Shown here: positions 54,162 through 63,299 of the stretch, in pieces
Numbering within the stretch: the stretch's first letter is position 1
How the letters are laid out: each line of letters begins with the position of its first letter
Assembly (NCBI GenBank): GCA_017999915.1
Contig: JAGNKX010000009.1
Span: forward strand, 124,001-188,000
DNA length: 64,000 nt
Source of the DNA: Spirochaetota bacterium
Lineage (GTDB): Bacteria; Spirochaetota; UBA4802; UBA5550
Reading direction: 5' to 3'
Made by a program: the position numbers and the translations under genes
Notes under the pieces: model-generated
Told to the model about the DNA's origin: nothing
The model's database searches: none
The model's input: only the letters and a program-made list of their open reading frames with translations

Positions 54162-55331
54162 CTATCCTATGCCGTGAATGGGAAAAACGTTTTTTTTCAG
54201 ATATTCGACCATGTCCCGGGCATGAGCGGCGCATTTATCTTTAAGATTACCCGATATCGCATAGGGCTGGTCGCGGAGGGTACCTGAATGGGCCTCGGGA
54301 CCGTACATCATGCCGCCTATAATTCCCGCGTAAGTGTCCGCTGGCTCGAGGCCGCACAGGACTGCCCACGCGAGGGTCCAGAGGGCCGCCGTCTTGTACA
54401 CGTTGTACCCGCCCCCGCCGGCAACCAGGAGCTTCGGCGACAACCCGTTGATGATCCTGACAACCCTCTCGTAGCCGCCGCTGGTGACGTTCAGGTGACC
54501 CAGGAGGTCTTCCCGGTGCGTGTCCGCGCCGATGACGGCAACTACGATATCGGGCTTGAAGGATTCGACGAGGGGCGGCACCACGGATTCGAAGGCGCCG
54601 ATAAAAATCTCATCATCGCTCCCCTGCATGAGGGGTATATTGACGGTGTATCCTTTTCCCTTGCCTTCGCCGATTTCCTCGACAAAGCCCGTCCAGGGAT
54701 AGATGGTCATTCCCGATTCATGGATTGATACGCACAGCACGTCGCCGCGGTCCGCGAAGGCGTCGCTTACGCCATTGCCGAAATGGACATCGATATCGAT
54801 GTAGGCGACGCGGAGGCCCCGGCTTGTCAGGTCATTGATCGCAACGGCCAGGTCGTTGATATAACAGAATCCCTCGGCATGGGCGCGTCCTGCATGATGG
54901 AACCCCCCCAGGGGATTGAAGACCACCCGCGCCGATCCTTCCGCGAGCATGGCGGCGCCCAGGCATGTGCCGCTTGACGCGCCGATGCAGAAATCCCAGA
55001 GGCCGGGGACGATGGGACAGTCATCGGTCCCGAGACCCGCCTCGAGCATATCCATGGTGAATCCGCCCTGGTCCGCCTTTTTCAGGAGTCCGAGGTAGGC
55101 CCTGTCATGGAAACCGTAAAAGTGCTCTTCCAGAAACGGCTCTGGATCGACAATCAGCTGGTCTTTTTCATGGAGGAGCGAATACCGGGAGAGAAGATCC
55201 ATCATCTGCTTCGCCCTGGCCGGCTTGAAGGGATGGGTCGGGCCGAAATCAAAGCCGGCGAGCTTATCAGAATAAATCAGAACCTTCCTCAACCGGTCCG
55301 CGTTGTCATGGTCGTTCATGTTTGGCATCAT
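54162..55331 (-). CDS. Histone-deacetylase/AcuC-family amidohydrolase
   Basis: 389 residues. GGFHHAGRAHAEGFCYINDLA VAI has the HH motif and zinc-site residues; RVAYIDIDVHFGNGVSDAFA the DxDxHxGNG zinc and substrate motif; VSIHESGMTIYPWTGF follows. VVAVIGADTHREDLLGHLNV matches the family's GxDxHxxDxLG motif. It deacetylates a small N-acetylated substrate or protein. Start ambiguous (55331 or 55319). It is the first gene of the group with the radical SAM protein (61 bp gap). Confidence 0.9.
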   Translation of the reverse strand: MMPNMNDHDNADRLRKVLIYSDKLAGFDFGPTHPFKPARAKQMMDLLSRYSLLHEKDQLIVDPEPFLEEHFYGFHDRAYLGLLKKADQGGFTMDMLEAGLGTDDCPIVPGLWDFCIGASSGTCLGAAMLAEGSARVVFNPLGGFHHAGRAHAEGFCYINDLAVAINDLTSRGLRVAYIDIDVHFGNGVSDAFADRGDVLCVSIHESGMTIYPWTGFVEEIGEGKGKGYTVNIPLMQGSDDEIFIGAFESVVPPLVESFKPDIVVAVIGADTHREDLLGHLNVTSGGYERVVRIINGLSPKLLVAGGGGYNVYKTAALWTLAWAVLCGLEPADTYAGIIGGMMYGPEAHSGTLRDQPYAISGNLKDKCAAHARDMVEYLKKNVFPIHGIG

Positions 55332-55421
55332 GGGCCGCCTTGAACATTATCAGGACGCGCAGAATAAAAAATCAAATAGAATAAATAAAAAAATCGCCCC
55401 GGGAGCGATGAAGGACGGCGA

Positions 55422-56081
55422 TCAAACATTGGCCCTGTTCTTTTCACCGGTGATGAATACGATCGCGCCATGATCAACAAACTCCTCGAAGCCCCTGTTA
55501 CGCGGCTTCAGCGCGGACGCGGGCAGGCCTGACAGCTTCTGCAGATCAAGGGAAAAGAGCTTGTCCAGGTCAATGATATAAGACATATGGGTGTTTCCCA
55601 GCTTATCTTCTATGAACACCGACAAATCGCCGCCGCTGAGGGAATAGGTCGCGAAATAATAGCTCCGCGTATCGTCAAAGAGGGTGATTATATTTTTTTC
55701 CGACAGGACCAGCCTGGTCTCCTCGATATTCTCATCATGGACACGGAACGATGTATCATTCACCTTCTTCCCGGCCCCCACCACGTGGAGGCACCGGATC
55801 TCCTCGTCCGGGATCCGGAACTCTTCGTGGTAGGTGTTTAGGATCTCGTCTATCTGCTGGCGGGCGCTTTTCTTTGCTATTACCCCATAATTGCGCTCAC
55901 GGGCAATCATGATGTGATTGGCGGAAACGATATAGCCGCTGTTTCTTCCTATGAACACCGTGGAAATGCATGAGCCAAGGACCAGGGAAAGGGTTTGGCC
56001 TGCCACGGCAAATCGGACCTGGTCAGGGCCTGGCAATAAATACTTTTCCCGTGGATTGATGATATCACTCTTTCTTATCAT
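55422..56081 (-). CDS. CheD-like protein with conserved Cys and His
   Basis: 219 residues. VRFAVAGQTLSLVLGSCIST keeps the catalytic LGSC of CheD, and SANHIMIARER the His. CLHVVGAGKKVN and FRVHDENIEETRLVL fit the later CheD strands. The remaining ~50 residues are extra (FFS-type DKLFSLDLQKLSGLPASALK). It could deamidate chemoreceptors or another protein; the sequence is divergent from the cheD at 30291. No clear ribosome site before ATG 56081. Confidence 0.7.
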   Translation of the reverse strand: MIRKSDIINPREKYLLPGPDQVRFAVAGQTLSLVLGSCISTVFIGRNSGYIVSANHIMIARERNYGVIAKKSARQQIDEILNTYHEEFRIPDEEIRCLHVVGAGKKVNDTSFRVHDENIEETRLVLSEKNIITLFDDTRSYYFATYSLSGGDLSVFIEDKLGNTHMSYIIDLDKLFSLDLQKLSGLPASALKPRNRGFEEFVDHGAIVFITGEKNRANV

Positions 56082-56192
56082 GGATCATGAACTACACATG
56101 AATATGTATTAACCATCCAGGGAAAATGTCATCATTTTTTTATATTTGTAAAGATACACTCTGCGCAAGAACCGCAAAAATAGCGGTTTCCC

Positions 56193-56386
56193 TATAGTTA
56201 TCGGTACCTGTCAGGGTCCGGGTCAAAATTAATTAGGATCTCTAATGCAACCGGAGCACAGGCATCCCTGTTTCGGCATTTTGATTTCGATTATACCGAT
56301 AACAATCGGCAGCGGGTCTCGATAGTTATCGGTATGAAAGATGTTCTGTGCACGAAATGGCATTGGGATGGCCGATAGTTATCGGT
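56193..56386. repeat. Cluster of ATAGTTATCGGT palindromes
   Basis: TATAGTTATCGGTA (56193-56206), CGATAGTTATCGGTAT (56320-56335) and CGATAGTTATCGGT (56373-56386), plus the opposite-sense ACCGATAACAATCGG (56295-56309). They share the dyad CCGATA-GT-TATCGG with 36480-36493. They lie in the 315-bp gap upstream of the CheD-like gene (56081) and after the GNAT gene. Nothing else is recognised in the gap. Confidence 0.6.
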
Positions 56387-56397
56387 GTAGCCGCAAA

Positions 56398-56853
56398 TCA
56401 CTTCATTTCAAGAAACGTCATCCTGGGGAAAAACCCGTATCTCTGATAAAAGAGGAAGACCGATTCATGTCCATGGGCCACGCCAACCCTGATCTTTGCG
56501 CAGCCCCGTTCCCGCAACCAGGAAATACCGGTACGCATCAACATGTCACCAATCCCGTTGCCCCTGTGGTGATCGTCAACAAAGATAGAATCAATCTCAC
56601 CGACGCCATCCCGGTCAACAGTTGAAATGCAGTACCCCACCGGCGTGCGGTCGTCCGATTCGGCAACCTGTATCATGATCGACTCTTCGCCACAATCGGC
56701 GAACTTTGTTATCCTTTTCTCAAAAGTGAATGATGCAAAATGATCCTTGAAATAGATCGAGTCATCATGGTGGATATCATTCAACTTCGACCAGAGATTC
56801 TTGACAAGGAAGATATCATTTTTGTTGATACTTCGATATGTGTAATCCTTCAT
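56398..56853 (-). CDS. GNAT-family N-acetyltransferase
   Basis: 151 residues. RSINKNDIFLVKNLWSKLND is the N-terminal strand-helix; DGVGEIDSIFVDDHHRGNGI GDMLMRTGISWLRERG is the GNAT acetyl-CoA loop (HHRGNGIG). HESVFLFYQRYGFFPRMTFL ends the fold. The substrate is unknown. ATG 56853 is chosen; GTG 56865 is possible. No operon partner is obvious. Confidence 0.85.
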   Translation of the reverse strand: MKDYTYRSINKNDIFLVKNLWSKLNDIHHDDSIYFKDHFASFTFEKRITKFADCGEESIMIQVAESDDRTPVGYCISTVDRDGVGEIDSIFVDDHHRGNGIGDMLMRTGISWLRERGCAKIRVGVAHGHESVFLFYQRYGFFPRMTFLEMK

Positions 56854-56912
56854 TGCCTCTACCACTTTTAATTCATTACCCGCATAGGACCCTTCTTTAC
56901 CGGCAAGACCTA

Positions 56913-57524
56913 TCAGGTCCCTGGAAAATAGTTTCTCACCAGGTCCCTCGTTTCAGAGAGCCATTGGCTCCTCTGCTCCGCGGTGCTGGTCACGATGACG
57001 CGAAACATCTTTCTGTAAAAGACGCTGACACCGCAGAACTCGAAGATGCAGTTTCTCCAGAGGAGCTCGAGGGGATCGCCGAAAACCACCCGCTCGCGCT
57101 CCTCCGGAGTATTTGAGGTATTTAAGACCAGGGCGGTTTTACCGGCAAGCAATCCCACCGGCACTCCCTCGCCCGAATCGCCCTCCTCGAACTCATAGGC
57201 AGCGCCCGGGCGAATGACACGGTCAATCCATCCCTTCAGTATCGCCGGCGGCTGGCCCCACCAGTTCGGATGGATGATAATTATCCCGTCGCAGGATTGC
57301 AGTTCGCCGCAGTGCCTCAGGACCACCGGGTCAACATCTCCGTCCCTGGGAATCTCATTATCGGGAAGCAGCGGATCGAATTCCTCCCTGTACAGATCAT
57401 GGAATATAACCTCGTGACCAAGGTCGCGAAGCGCCGCGGCGGCGGTTTCAGCTATTGCGTGATTGAAGCTCCCTTCACGGGGATGCGCGACCATGACTAT
57501 AATCTTTTTCCTATAACATTCCAT
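56913..57524 (-). CDS. NAD(P)H-dependent flavoprotein (quinone-reductase-like)
   Basis: 203 residues. IIVMVAHPREGSFNHAIAET is the flavodoxin-like FMN/FAD entry; IIIIHPNWWGQPPAILKGWIDRVIRPGAAYEFE is the typical MdaB/NQO-like loop. VLNTSNTPEERERVVFG and FCGVSVFYRKMFRVIVTS complete it. Members reduce quinones or related electron acceptors with NAD(P)H. It is a solitary gene; no ribosome site is clear. Confidence 0.88.
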   Translation of the reverse strand: MECYRKKIIVMVAHPREGSFNHAIAETAAAALRDLGHEVIFHDLYREEFDPLLPDNEIPRDGDVDPVVLRHCGELQSCDGIIIIHPNWWGQPPAILKGWIDRVIRPGAAYEFEEGDSGEGVPVGLLAGKTALVLNTSNTPEERERVVFGDPLELLWRNCIFEFCGVSVFYRKMFRVIVTSTAEQRSQWLSETRDLVRNYFPGT

Positions 57525-57600
57525 GGTTATTGAATGATACCGGATTCACCGGTCGTCAAGCCAAATATGAAAGAGCTGCCCTCTGGCCGCGCCCGGCCAT

Positions 57601-57629
57601 AAAAAATCCCCCCTTTCATTAAGGGGGGA
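57601..57629 (-). terminator. Terminator of the amt-glnK transcript
   Basis: TCCCCCCTT, loop TCATT and AAGGGGGGA form a 9-bp stem. On the minus strand it is followed by TTTTTT. It lies about 55 bp after the glnK stop. Confidence 0.88.
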
Positions 57630-57682
57630 CTGCCACAGTTATTAAACAATACGCAAAGTGGAAAATTCAGGCGGCAACCGGT

Positions 57683-58024
57683 TTATCCAATGGCGGTCCC
57701 ACCCCGCTCGCCGGTCCTGAGCCGTATGCAATCCTTGAGATCGAACACGAATATTTTTCCGTCCCCGATCTCTCCTTCGCCGGCTCCGCGTGTTATGGCG
57801 CCAATGGTCTTCTCGAGAAAATCATCGTTTACGGCGATCTCAAGCTTCACTTTCCGCAGAAGGTTGTCCACTTCCTTCACTCCGCGGTATACCTCCGCGA
57901 TGCCCTTCTGTCTTCCGCACCCGAGGACTTCCGTGACGGTCATGAGGTGCACCTCTTCCTTTTCCAGCTCCGCCTTTACCGCTTCGAGCTTGTGCGGCTT
58001 AATTATCGCGATAACGTATTTCAT
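57683..58024 (-). CDS. glnK: PII nitrogen-regulatory protein
   Basis: 113 residues, normal length. [20 protein letters not shown] is the PII start, [14 protein letters not shown] is the T-loop with the modifiable Tyr (~51), and [22 protein letters not shown] the ATP-binding B-loop. It blocks the ammonium transporter when nitrogen is sufficient. It follows amtB by 12 bp in the same transcript, as in most bacteria, and is followed by a strong terminator. Confidence 0.95.
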   Translation of the reverse strand: MKYVIAIIKPHKLEAVKAELEKEEVHLMTVTEVLGCGRQKGIAEVYRGVKEVDNLLRKVKLEIAVNDDFLEKTIGAITRGAGEGEIGDGKIFVFDLKDCIRLRTGERGGTAIG

Positions 58025-58036
58025 GGTCTGTCCTCC

Positions 58037-59260
58037 TTATTCCATCACCGTATAGCCCGCTTCATGGTGCTGCGTAAGATCGAGACCGATATACTCATCC
58101 TTCGCATCAACCCTGAGGCCTATGGTCATATCTACCAGTTTAAAAATTATGAATGTTCCCACGGCGGCGAAAACAATCGCCACGGCGACCGCCAGGATCT
58201 GCACCAGCAGCTGCGACGGGTTCCCGTAGAGAAGACCGTCCGCGCCGGCGGGATTGATCTCCTTGGTGGCGAAAATGCCGGTCATGACTGCGCCGGTTAT
58301 GCCGGCCATGCCGTGAACGCCGAACACGTCAAGGGAGTCATCATATTTAAAGCGGGCCTTGATCTTTGTTACGAATATGAAGCCGACAATGCTTCCGGAG
58401 GCGCCAATGATTATGGCCGCCATGGGCTTCACGTACCCGGCCGCCGGCGTAATGGCCACCAGGCCCGCCACGATACCCGTTATCACGCCCAGCATGGTAG
58501 GCACCTTGTTCTCCATCCAGTCCAGGAGCATCCAGGTTACGCCCGCCGCCGCCGCCGCCGTGTTGGTGTTCAAAAAGGCCGACACGGTGACCGGCCCCAC
58601 CGCGAGGGCGCTCCCCGCGTTGAAACCGAACCACCCGAACCAGAGAAATCCCGCGCCGAGAACGGCCAGGGGCAGGTTGTGAGGCGCATGCCCGTTCGGA
58701 AGACCGCTCCTCCTGCCGAGCATGAGCGCCATGACCAGCGCGGAAACGCCCGCCAGGATATGGATGACGGTTCCCCCTGCGAAATCAAGGGCGCCCAGCT
58801 TCGCCAGCCATCCGTCCGGCGACCACACCCAGTGGGCCATCGGATCGTATATCAATGTCGTCCAGAGCAGGGCAAAGACGAGGAAGCCGCTGAACTTTAT
58901 CCGCTCGACAAAGGCCCCGATAATGAGGGCCGGGGTGATGACGGCGAACATCATCTGGAACAGCATGAAGACCTGGTGAGGTATCGTTTGGCCGGCTATC
59001 GGCTCCATGCCGACGCCGTTCAGTCCCGCGTAGCTGAGACTGCCGATCACGCGTCCCAGGTCAGGGCCGAAGGAAAGGCTGTATCCGAACAGGATCCACT
59101 GCAGGGAAATGACCGACAGGATCACAAAGGTCTGCATCAGCACCGAAAGAACATTCTTTTTTCGAACCAGCCCCCCGTAAAAAAAGGCCAGTGTCGGCGT
59201 CATGATCATTACCATGGCTGTCGCGATAAGCATCCACGCAGTGTCAATGTAATTTACCAT
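58037..59260 (-). CDS. amtB: Ammonium transporter
   Basis: 407 residues. The start at 59260 has GAGGAGG before it; the upstream-extended frame has no ribosome site. Eleven membrane segments are expected; visible family motifs are FFYGGLVRKKNVLSVL (~27), DPMAHWVWSPDGWLAKLGALDFAGGTVIHILAG (~145-180, with the pore His), and DVFGVHGMAGITGAVMTGIF (~300, second pore His). It imports ammonium across the inner membrane and is regulated by GlnK. Confidence 0.96.
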   Translation of the reverse strand: MVNYIDTAWMLIATAMVMIMTPTLAFFYGGLVRKKNVLSVLMQTFVILSVISLQWILFGYSLSFGPDLGRVIGSLSYAGLNGVGMEPIAGQTIPHQVFMLFQMMFAVITPALIIGAFVERIKFSGFLVFALLWTTLIYDPMAHWVWSPDGWLAKLGALDFAGGTVIHILAGVSALVMALMLGRRSGLPNGHAPHNLPLAVLGAGFLWFGWFGFNAGSALAVGPVTVSAFLNTNTAAAAAGVTWMLLDWMENKVPTMLGVITGIVAGLVAITPAAGYVKPMAAIIIGASGSIVGFIFVTKIKARFKYDDSLDVFGVHGMAGITGAVMTGIFATKEINPAGADGLLYGNPSQLLVQILAVAVAIVFAAVGTFIIFKLVDMTIGLRVDAKDEYIGLDLTQHHEAGYTVME

Positions 59261-59459
59261 GATAATCCTCCTCTTTGAAATATCTATCTGCCGGCACACA
59301 GGGCCGCAGACCACATGAAACACGGCAATTAATGCATAACAGTTGTTATTTTTTTATGCCGTTTTCGATGCTCATGGGTCAATAGTTAATAATTGCGCAA
59401 TCAATCGTCAAAAGTAAATTTTTCAAGATCATCCAATTCGGGCAAATTTAACATTCAAG

Positions 59460-59780
59460 TAACACCGCCGTAACACCGCCGTAACAAAACCGCCCTCGGC
59501 TCCGCTCGGGGAGCGCGTCTCTTTTATTTCCACCTCACTCCCAGCCCCTCTCCATAAATGGAGAGGGGAGAAATTTAAGAATTCATTTCCCCTGAAACCA
59601 TCTTCTTGCCAGGGAGAGACTCCCGACAGGAGGTCGCAGTGCCGAACGCGGCCAGGACGGCCAAAAAGCGTTCGGCGTGCGCATCGCGCGGGTGAGGTCT
59701 GCGTTCAAAATAAATCTTTCGAACTGCCGAAGGACGGGAACCGCGGAGCGAGGCCAGGCCCATGCCGATGATTTAGCATT
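59460..59780. repeat. Intergenic repeat-rich region upstream of the RRM gene
   Basis: TAACACCGCCG is repeated in tandem at 59460-59481. CCCCTCTCCAT, AA and ATGGAGAGGGG form an 11-bp stem at 59545-59568. A GC-rich stretch 59590-59765 follows, with no credible gene (short frames only). The style is that of dispersed intergenic repeats; no other copy was seen in the window. The rest of the 675-bp gap is AT-rich and empty. Confidence 0.45.
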
Positions 59781-59935
59781 ACTATAGAACAATGCCGAAA
59801 AAAGTTAGCGGGGATAATAAACGGAGATTCATTTTACATGGCTGTAATGTTTGTCATAATATTTGATTTGTCCCCATGAGCGTATATTCATATTTTTAAC
59901 TTGTTGCTGAATCATAAACCACAAGGAGACAGCAC

Positions 59936-60205
59936 ATGATAACAAACAGACTCATGGTGGAGAACCTGGATACCATGACAACGGAGAAGCACCTTGATAA
60001 TCTCTTTTCCATCTATGGTGACATCAAAAAGATCAGGATGAACAAGGGTTTTAGTTTTGTCGAAATGACATCCGTTTCAGAGGCAAAGCGGGCATGTAAA
60101 AAGCTAGATGGCTCCGTACTCTGGGGCAGATCGATGAAAATTCAGATCATGGATAACTCTCTGCAAAACCGCTTCATCTATCTGTTTGGCAGATTCTTCA
60201 AATAA
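59936..60205 (+). CDS. RNA-binding protein with a single RRM domain
   Basis: 89 residues. ITNRLMVENLDTMTTEKHLD NLF holds RNP2 (LMVENL), and NKGFSFVEMTSVSEAKRACK KLDG has RNP1 (KGFSFVEM). The C-terminal tail (NSLQNRFIYLFGRFFK) is hydrophobic, unlike the basic tail of the RRM protein at 20049. AAGGAGA precedes the ATG. Role in RNA folding or cold response is inferred from the family. Confidence 0.85.
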   Translation: MITNRLMVENLDTMTTEKHLDNLFSIYGDIKKIRMNKGFSFVEMTSVSEAKRACKKLDGSVLWGRSMKIQIMDNSLQNRFIYLFGRFFK

Positions 60206-60398
60206 TTTCTCCTTCCTATGTTCATGGCGGAGACGGGGATAGTATCGCCCTTTCAATCCACCATGCCGCAAACATCTCAAAATATTCCGAAATTCATTTT
60301 TTTATTGATTTTATGACCGCAGGCGATCTATCTGTTTGGTAGCGAAGACGGTTTTCAGCCGGATATCGCGACACCCACTTAACGACAGGTATACCGTC

Positions 60399-61121
60399 AT
60401 GAAACAGAGGATTAGTATTGCCATAATAACCATACCGGCGCTTCTCCTGGCCATGCTCATCGCTCGTCCCGCAGGCCTTTACGCAGCCGGCCTGACAGAT
60501 GATCAGGGCATCCTGACGGCCCAGTATATTTATGAGAAAGATGACAAAAAAAAGACCGTGCGGGATTTAGTGAATAAGGAGCCGGAGCCGAGATTCATCA
60601 TGGGTATCGCCGGGGGAGTCAATGCGCGGGAAGGCTTCGGCAGCGCCAGCTTCGGGATCCCGCTGGGAGTTCAGTACGGCCAATTCATCATGGTCTTTGA
60701 CACGACCCTTCACTATTCAAACGCGAAATCGCTTCGCAAGACCAAATCCAGCCTCCTTGACAGCATTCTGCGCACCAGGCTGAACGGCCATGTGGTGGAA
60801 TTCGACCTGCCCTTCAAATTCAGCTATTTGCTTCTCGATCTTGAGAAGTATCCGTACACGCCCTATTTTACCGCGGGTATCGGTTATGGCTACAGGAAGT
60901 TTTATCTTCGCGGGTCCACGTCCCTGGAGCGCATTGCCAGGGAATATGGCATAAATTCATTCACCACGCATTTCGGCTTCGGCTTCCTGGTCCGCACCTC
61001 GGAGGACACGCGGTTCAATGTTGGAATAACCGGCGTTTCCCACTTTGACAACAGGTCCGGCGAATTCAATTACGATACCACGGGAGTATCGATCGGGCTG
61101 GGCCTGCTCCTGATCTTCTGA
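60399..61121 (+). CDS. Outer-membrane beta-barrel protein
   Basis: 240 residues. The start at 60399 gives a signal peptide (ISIAIITIPALLLAMLIARP, cleaved near GLYAAG); the frame upstream lacks one. The mature part alternates in amphipathic strands (GFGSASFGIPLGVQYGQFIM, VVEFDLPFKFSYLLLDLEKY, TPYFTAGIGYGYRKFYL) and ends with VSIGLGLLLIF, an aromatic C-terminal residue usual for barrels. It fits a small 8-stranded barrel of unknown function. Confidence 0.8.
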   Translation: MKQRISIAIITIPALLLAMLIARPAGLYAAGLTDDQGILTAQYIYEKDDKKKTVRDLVNKEPEPRFIMGIAGGVNAREGFGSASFGIPLGVQYGQFIMVFDTTLHYSNAKSLRKTKSSLLDSILRTRLNGHVVEFDLPFKFSYLLLDLEKYPYTPYFTAGIGYGYRKFYLRGSTSLERIAREYGINSFTTHFGFGFLVRTSEDTRFNVGITGVSHFDNRSGEFNYDTTGVSIGLGLLLIF

Positions 61122-61144
61122 GGAAAAATCGCGGTCAATCCGCG

Positions 61145-61909
61145 TCAGTCGCAATCCTTCTGTATGGCGTTCACATAGGCGGGAGCCAGCTTTCCGGCGG
61201 CCTCGGAGCCGCAGAAGAGCCCTTTCTTTGAGAATGCCCCGGGATTCTTCCGATAGAGATCATTCCACTTGACGATGAAGACCTTTGACAGGGGGACATA
61301 GGACCAGTGCCATTTCTCTTCATTATATCCGGCGTTTCTCCCTGACGTGTAGGGCTGGCAGAAGCCGTAGCGCCCGGCATTTTTCAGGAGCCACTGGTAG
61401 AGCTGCTTTCCTTCGCCGGTCTCATAGTAACTGTTATTCAGCACATTGAGATCGAAATCCGTTCCCCAGTGGTGCCGCGATGTTCCGGGCATCGACGAAT
61501 ACTTGAGGATCTCAAGGGCGCGCTTCAGCGGGTCCCTGATCGTTTTATTGAGGGACACGTTCATCACCGTGATCGTGCCGTTCCACTTTCCGTCCCAGAT
61601 GCCCTTCTGGTCGTAGAAATTCCTGGTAGAGCTCTGGACCCAGAAGGGGGCCTTCGGATTTTCCTTCCTGAAGGCGTCATACATCTTCTTCAGCGCCTCG
61701 GCCGCCTCCCGCCGGAGAAGGTGGCGCCACTTGTTGGTGGGAATGCCCGTGTCGGCAAGGGAGACAAACATCTCTTGTTTTGATGGGTCGAACCTGCCGG
61801 TCACATAGTCATCCGGCTTGACCGCGCCATAGACCGCCTCGTCATCGGCGGCGTAGCAGCGGGAAAAGCAGCAGGCCAATCCCATCATTAAAATTATTAT
61901 CTTCTTCAT
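61145..61909 (-). CDS. D-alanyl-D-alanine carboxypeptidase, VanY-like (M15)
   Basis: 254 residues with a signal peptide (KKIIILMMGLACCFSRCYAA). The zinc site is in SRHHWGTDFDLN (~150) and EKWHWSYVP (~210), the M15 motifs SxHxxGxAxD and ExxHW. It trims peptidoglycan stem peptides in the periplasm. It sits next to rodA and mrdA on the same strand, which suits a wall role. Start 61909 or 61912, both after GGGGAG. Confidence 0.88.
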   Translation of the reverse strand: MKKIIILMMGLACCFSRCYAADDEAVYGAVKPDDYVTGRFDPSKQEMFVSLADTGIPTNKWRHLLRREAAEALKKMYDAFRKENPKAPFWVQSSTRNFYDQKGIWDGKWNGTITVMNVSLNKTIRDPLKRALEILKYSSMPGTSRHHWGTDFDLNVLNNSYYETGEGKQLYQWLLKNAGRYGFCQPYTSGRNAGYNEEKWHWSYVPLSKVFIVKWNDLYRKNPGAFSKKGLFCGSEAAGKLAPAYVNAIQKDCD

Positions 61910-61956
61910 CATGACTCCCCGCCGACCGGAGGGGCCGGACATTGAAAGGCGCCCGA

Positions 61957-63276
61957 TCAGTACACGAACTTCCGCGCCCGGATGTTAAGCATGATGCCCA
62001 CGCAGATCATGGACATCATCAGGTTTGATCCGCCATAGGACACGAAGCAGAGGGGGAGGCCCGTAACCGGCATGATGCCCACGGCCATTCCTATGTTGAT
62101 GAGGATATGAAAAAACAGGATCGTGGTGATGCCGCTCGCCAGGAGGGCGCCGAACTTGTCCTTGGACTCGAAGGCTGTCTGGACGCAGCGTAAGACGATG
62201 AACCCCAGGAGGCCGAGGAGGATAACGGAGCCGAAAAACCCCCATTCCTCCGCCACCACGGCAAAAATGAAGTCCGAGCTCTTCTCAGGAAGGAAGCCCA
62301 GCTGCGCCTGGGAGCCTTTAAGGAAGCCCTTGCCGAAGAAGCCGCCGGAGCCGATGGCTATCTTTGACTGGATGATGTTGTACCCCGATCCCTGCGGGTC
62401 AAGGTCCGGATTGAGGAAAACCAGGATCCTCCGCTTCTGATACACCTTGAAGAGCTTCTGGATGACGACCGACGTCATGAGGCCCAGCGATATGATGATG
62501 CCGGGCACGTAGATCTTCCGCAAGAACTTTTTCACGGAAAAAAAGTGAAGCACGAAGGTCACCAGCGTGATCGCGAGGAGGACGCCCGACACGATGAGGA
62601 GAAGGTTCACATCCTGGAAGAAATCGAGGAGGAAATTCGATCCTTCCGCCCCGATCCATTCACGGTACGTGAGCACCATGGGTACGACCATGGCGATCGT
62701 CGCGATCAGCACGATGGCGACAAGGTGGGAGATATCGGCGCCGCCCACGAAGAGCATGGTCAACAGGATCGGGATGAATATGATGGCGGTCCCGAAATCG
62801 GGCTGCTTGAGTATGATGAGCATCGGTATGAAGGTAAGCAAAGCCGGGACGACCAGCTCGCGGAGCTTGTTGATGTCCCGCTCGCGCAGTTCAAGGTACT
62901 TGGCCAGGATGATGACCAGGGCGAGCTTCATGAACTCCGACGGCTGTATGGAAAAGACGCCGAAGTTGAGCCACGCCCGGGTATTACGTACCGGCGTCCC
63001 GAAAATGGTCGTTATGATCAGCAGGACAACAAGCACGACGTAGATATGGAGCGAAAACTCCCCCAGCGACTGGTAGTTGAGGATGGTCAGCCCGAGCATG
63101 AGTATAAAGCCGAAAATGAACCAGAGGATCTGCTTCCGGTACAGGCCGTTGTTCACCTTGTCGATGGGATCGAAGCCGGCGCTGTAGATCATCAGGATCC
63201 CTATGATAACGGTCACAATCACCGCAATGACAAGGGTATAATCTATCTTGCTCAATCCCTCTTTACTGATCAGCAT
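61957..63276 (-). CDS. rodA: Rod-shape peptidoglycan polymerase RodA (SEDS family)
   Basis: 439 residues with about ten membrane segments. LVIAVIVTVIIGILMIYSAG is the SEDS N-terminus. NTRAWLNFGVFSIQPSEFMKLALVIILA is the SEDS signature, followed by KQPDFGTAIIFIPILLTMLF. SGGFFGKGFLKGSQAQLGFLPEKSSDFIFAVVAEEWGFFG and PLCFVSYGGSNLMMSMICVG complete the family hallmarks. It makes glycan strands with PBP2, encoded immediately upstream (23 bp). GAGGGA precedes the ATG. Confidence 0.95.
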   Translation of the reverse strand: MLISKEGLSKIDYTLVIAVIVTVIIGILMIYSAGFDPIDKVNNGLYRKQILWFIFGFILMLGLTILNYQSLGEFSLHIYVVLVVLLIITTIFGTPVRNTRAWLNFGVFSIQPSEFMKLALVIILAKYLELRERDINKLRELVVPALLTFIPMLIILKQPDFGTAIIFIPILLTMLFVGGADISHLVAIVLIATIAMVVPMVLTYREWIGAEGSNFLLDFFQDVNLLLIVSGVLLAITLVTFVLHFFSVKKFLRKIYVPGIIISLGLMTSVVIQKLFKVYQKRRILVFLNPDLDPQGSGYNIIQSKIAIGSGGFFGKGFLKGSQAQLGFLPEKSSDFIFAVVAEEWGFFGSVILLGLLGFIVLRCVQTAFESKDKFGALLASGITTILFFHILINIGMAVGIMPVTGLPLCFVSYGGSNLMMSMICVGIMLNIRARKFVY

Positions 63277-63299
63277 ACAATCCCTCGTTCAACACGTGC

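Noticed and set aside
59575-59792. Short minus-strand frames in the GC-rich part of the 59-kb gap
   Set aside because: Two overlapping frames of similar quality, no ribosome site, arginine-rich translation; the stretch looks like a dispersed repeat, not a gene.
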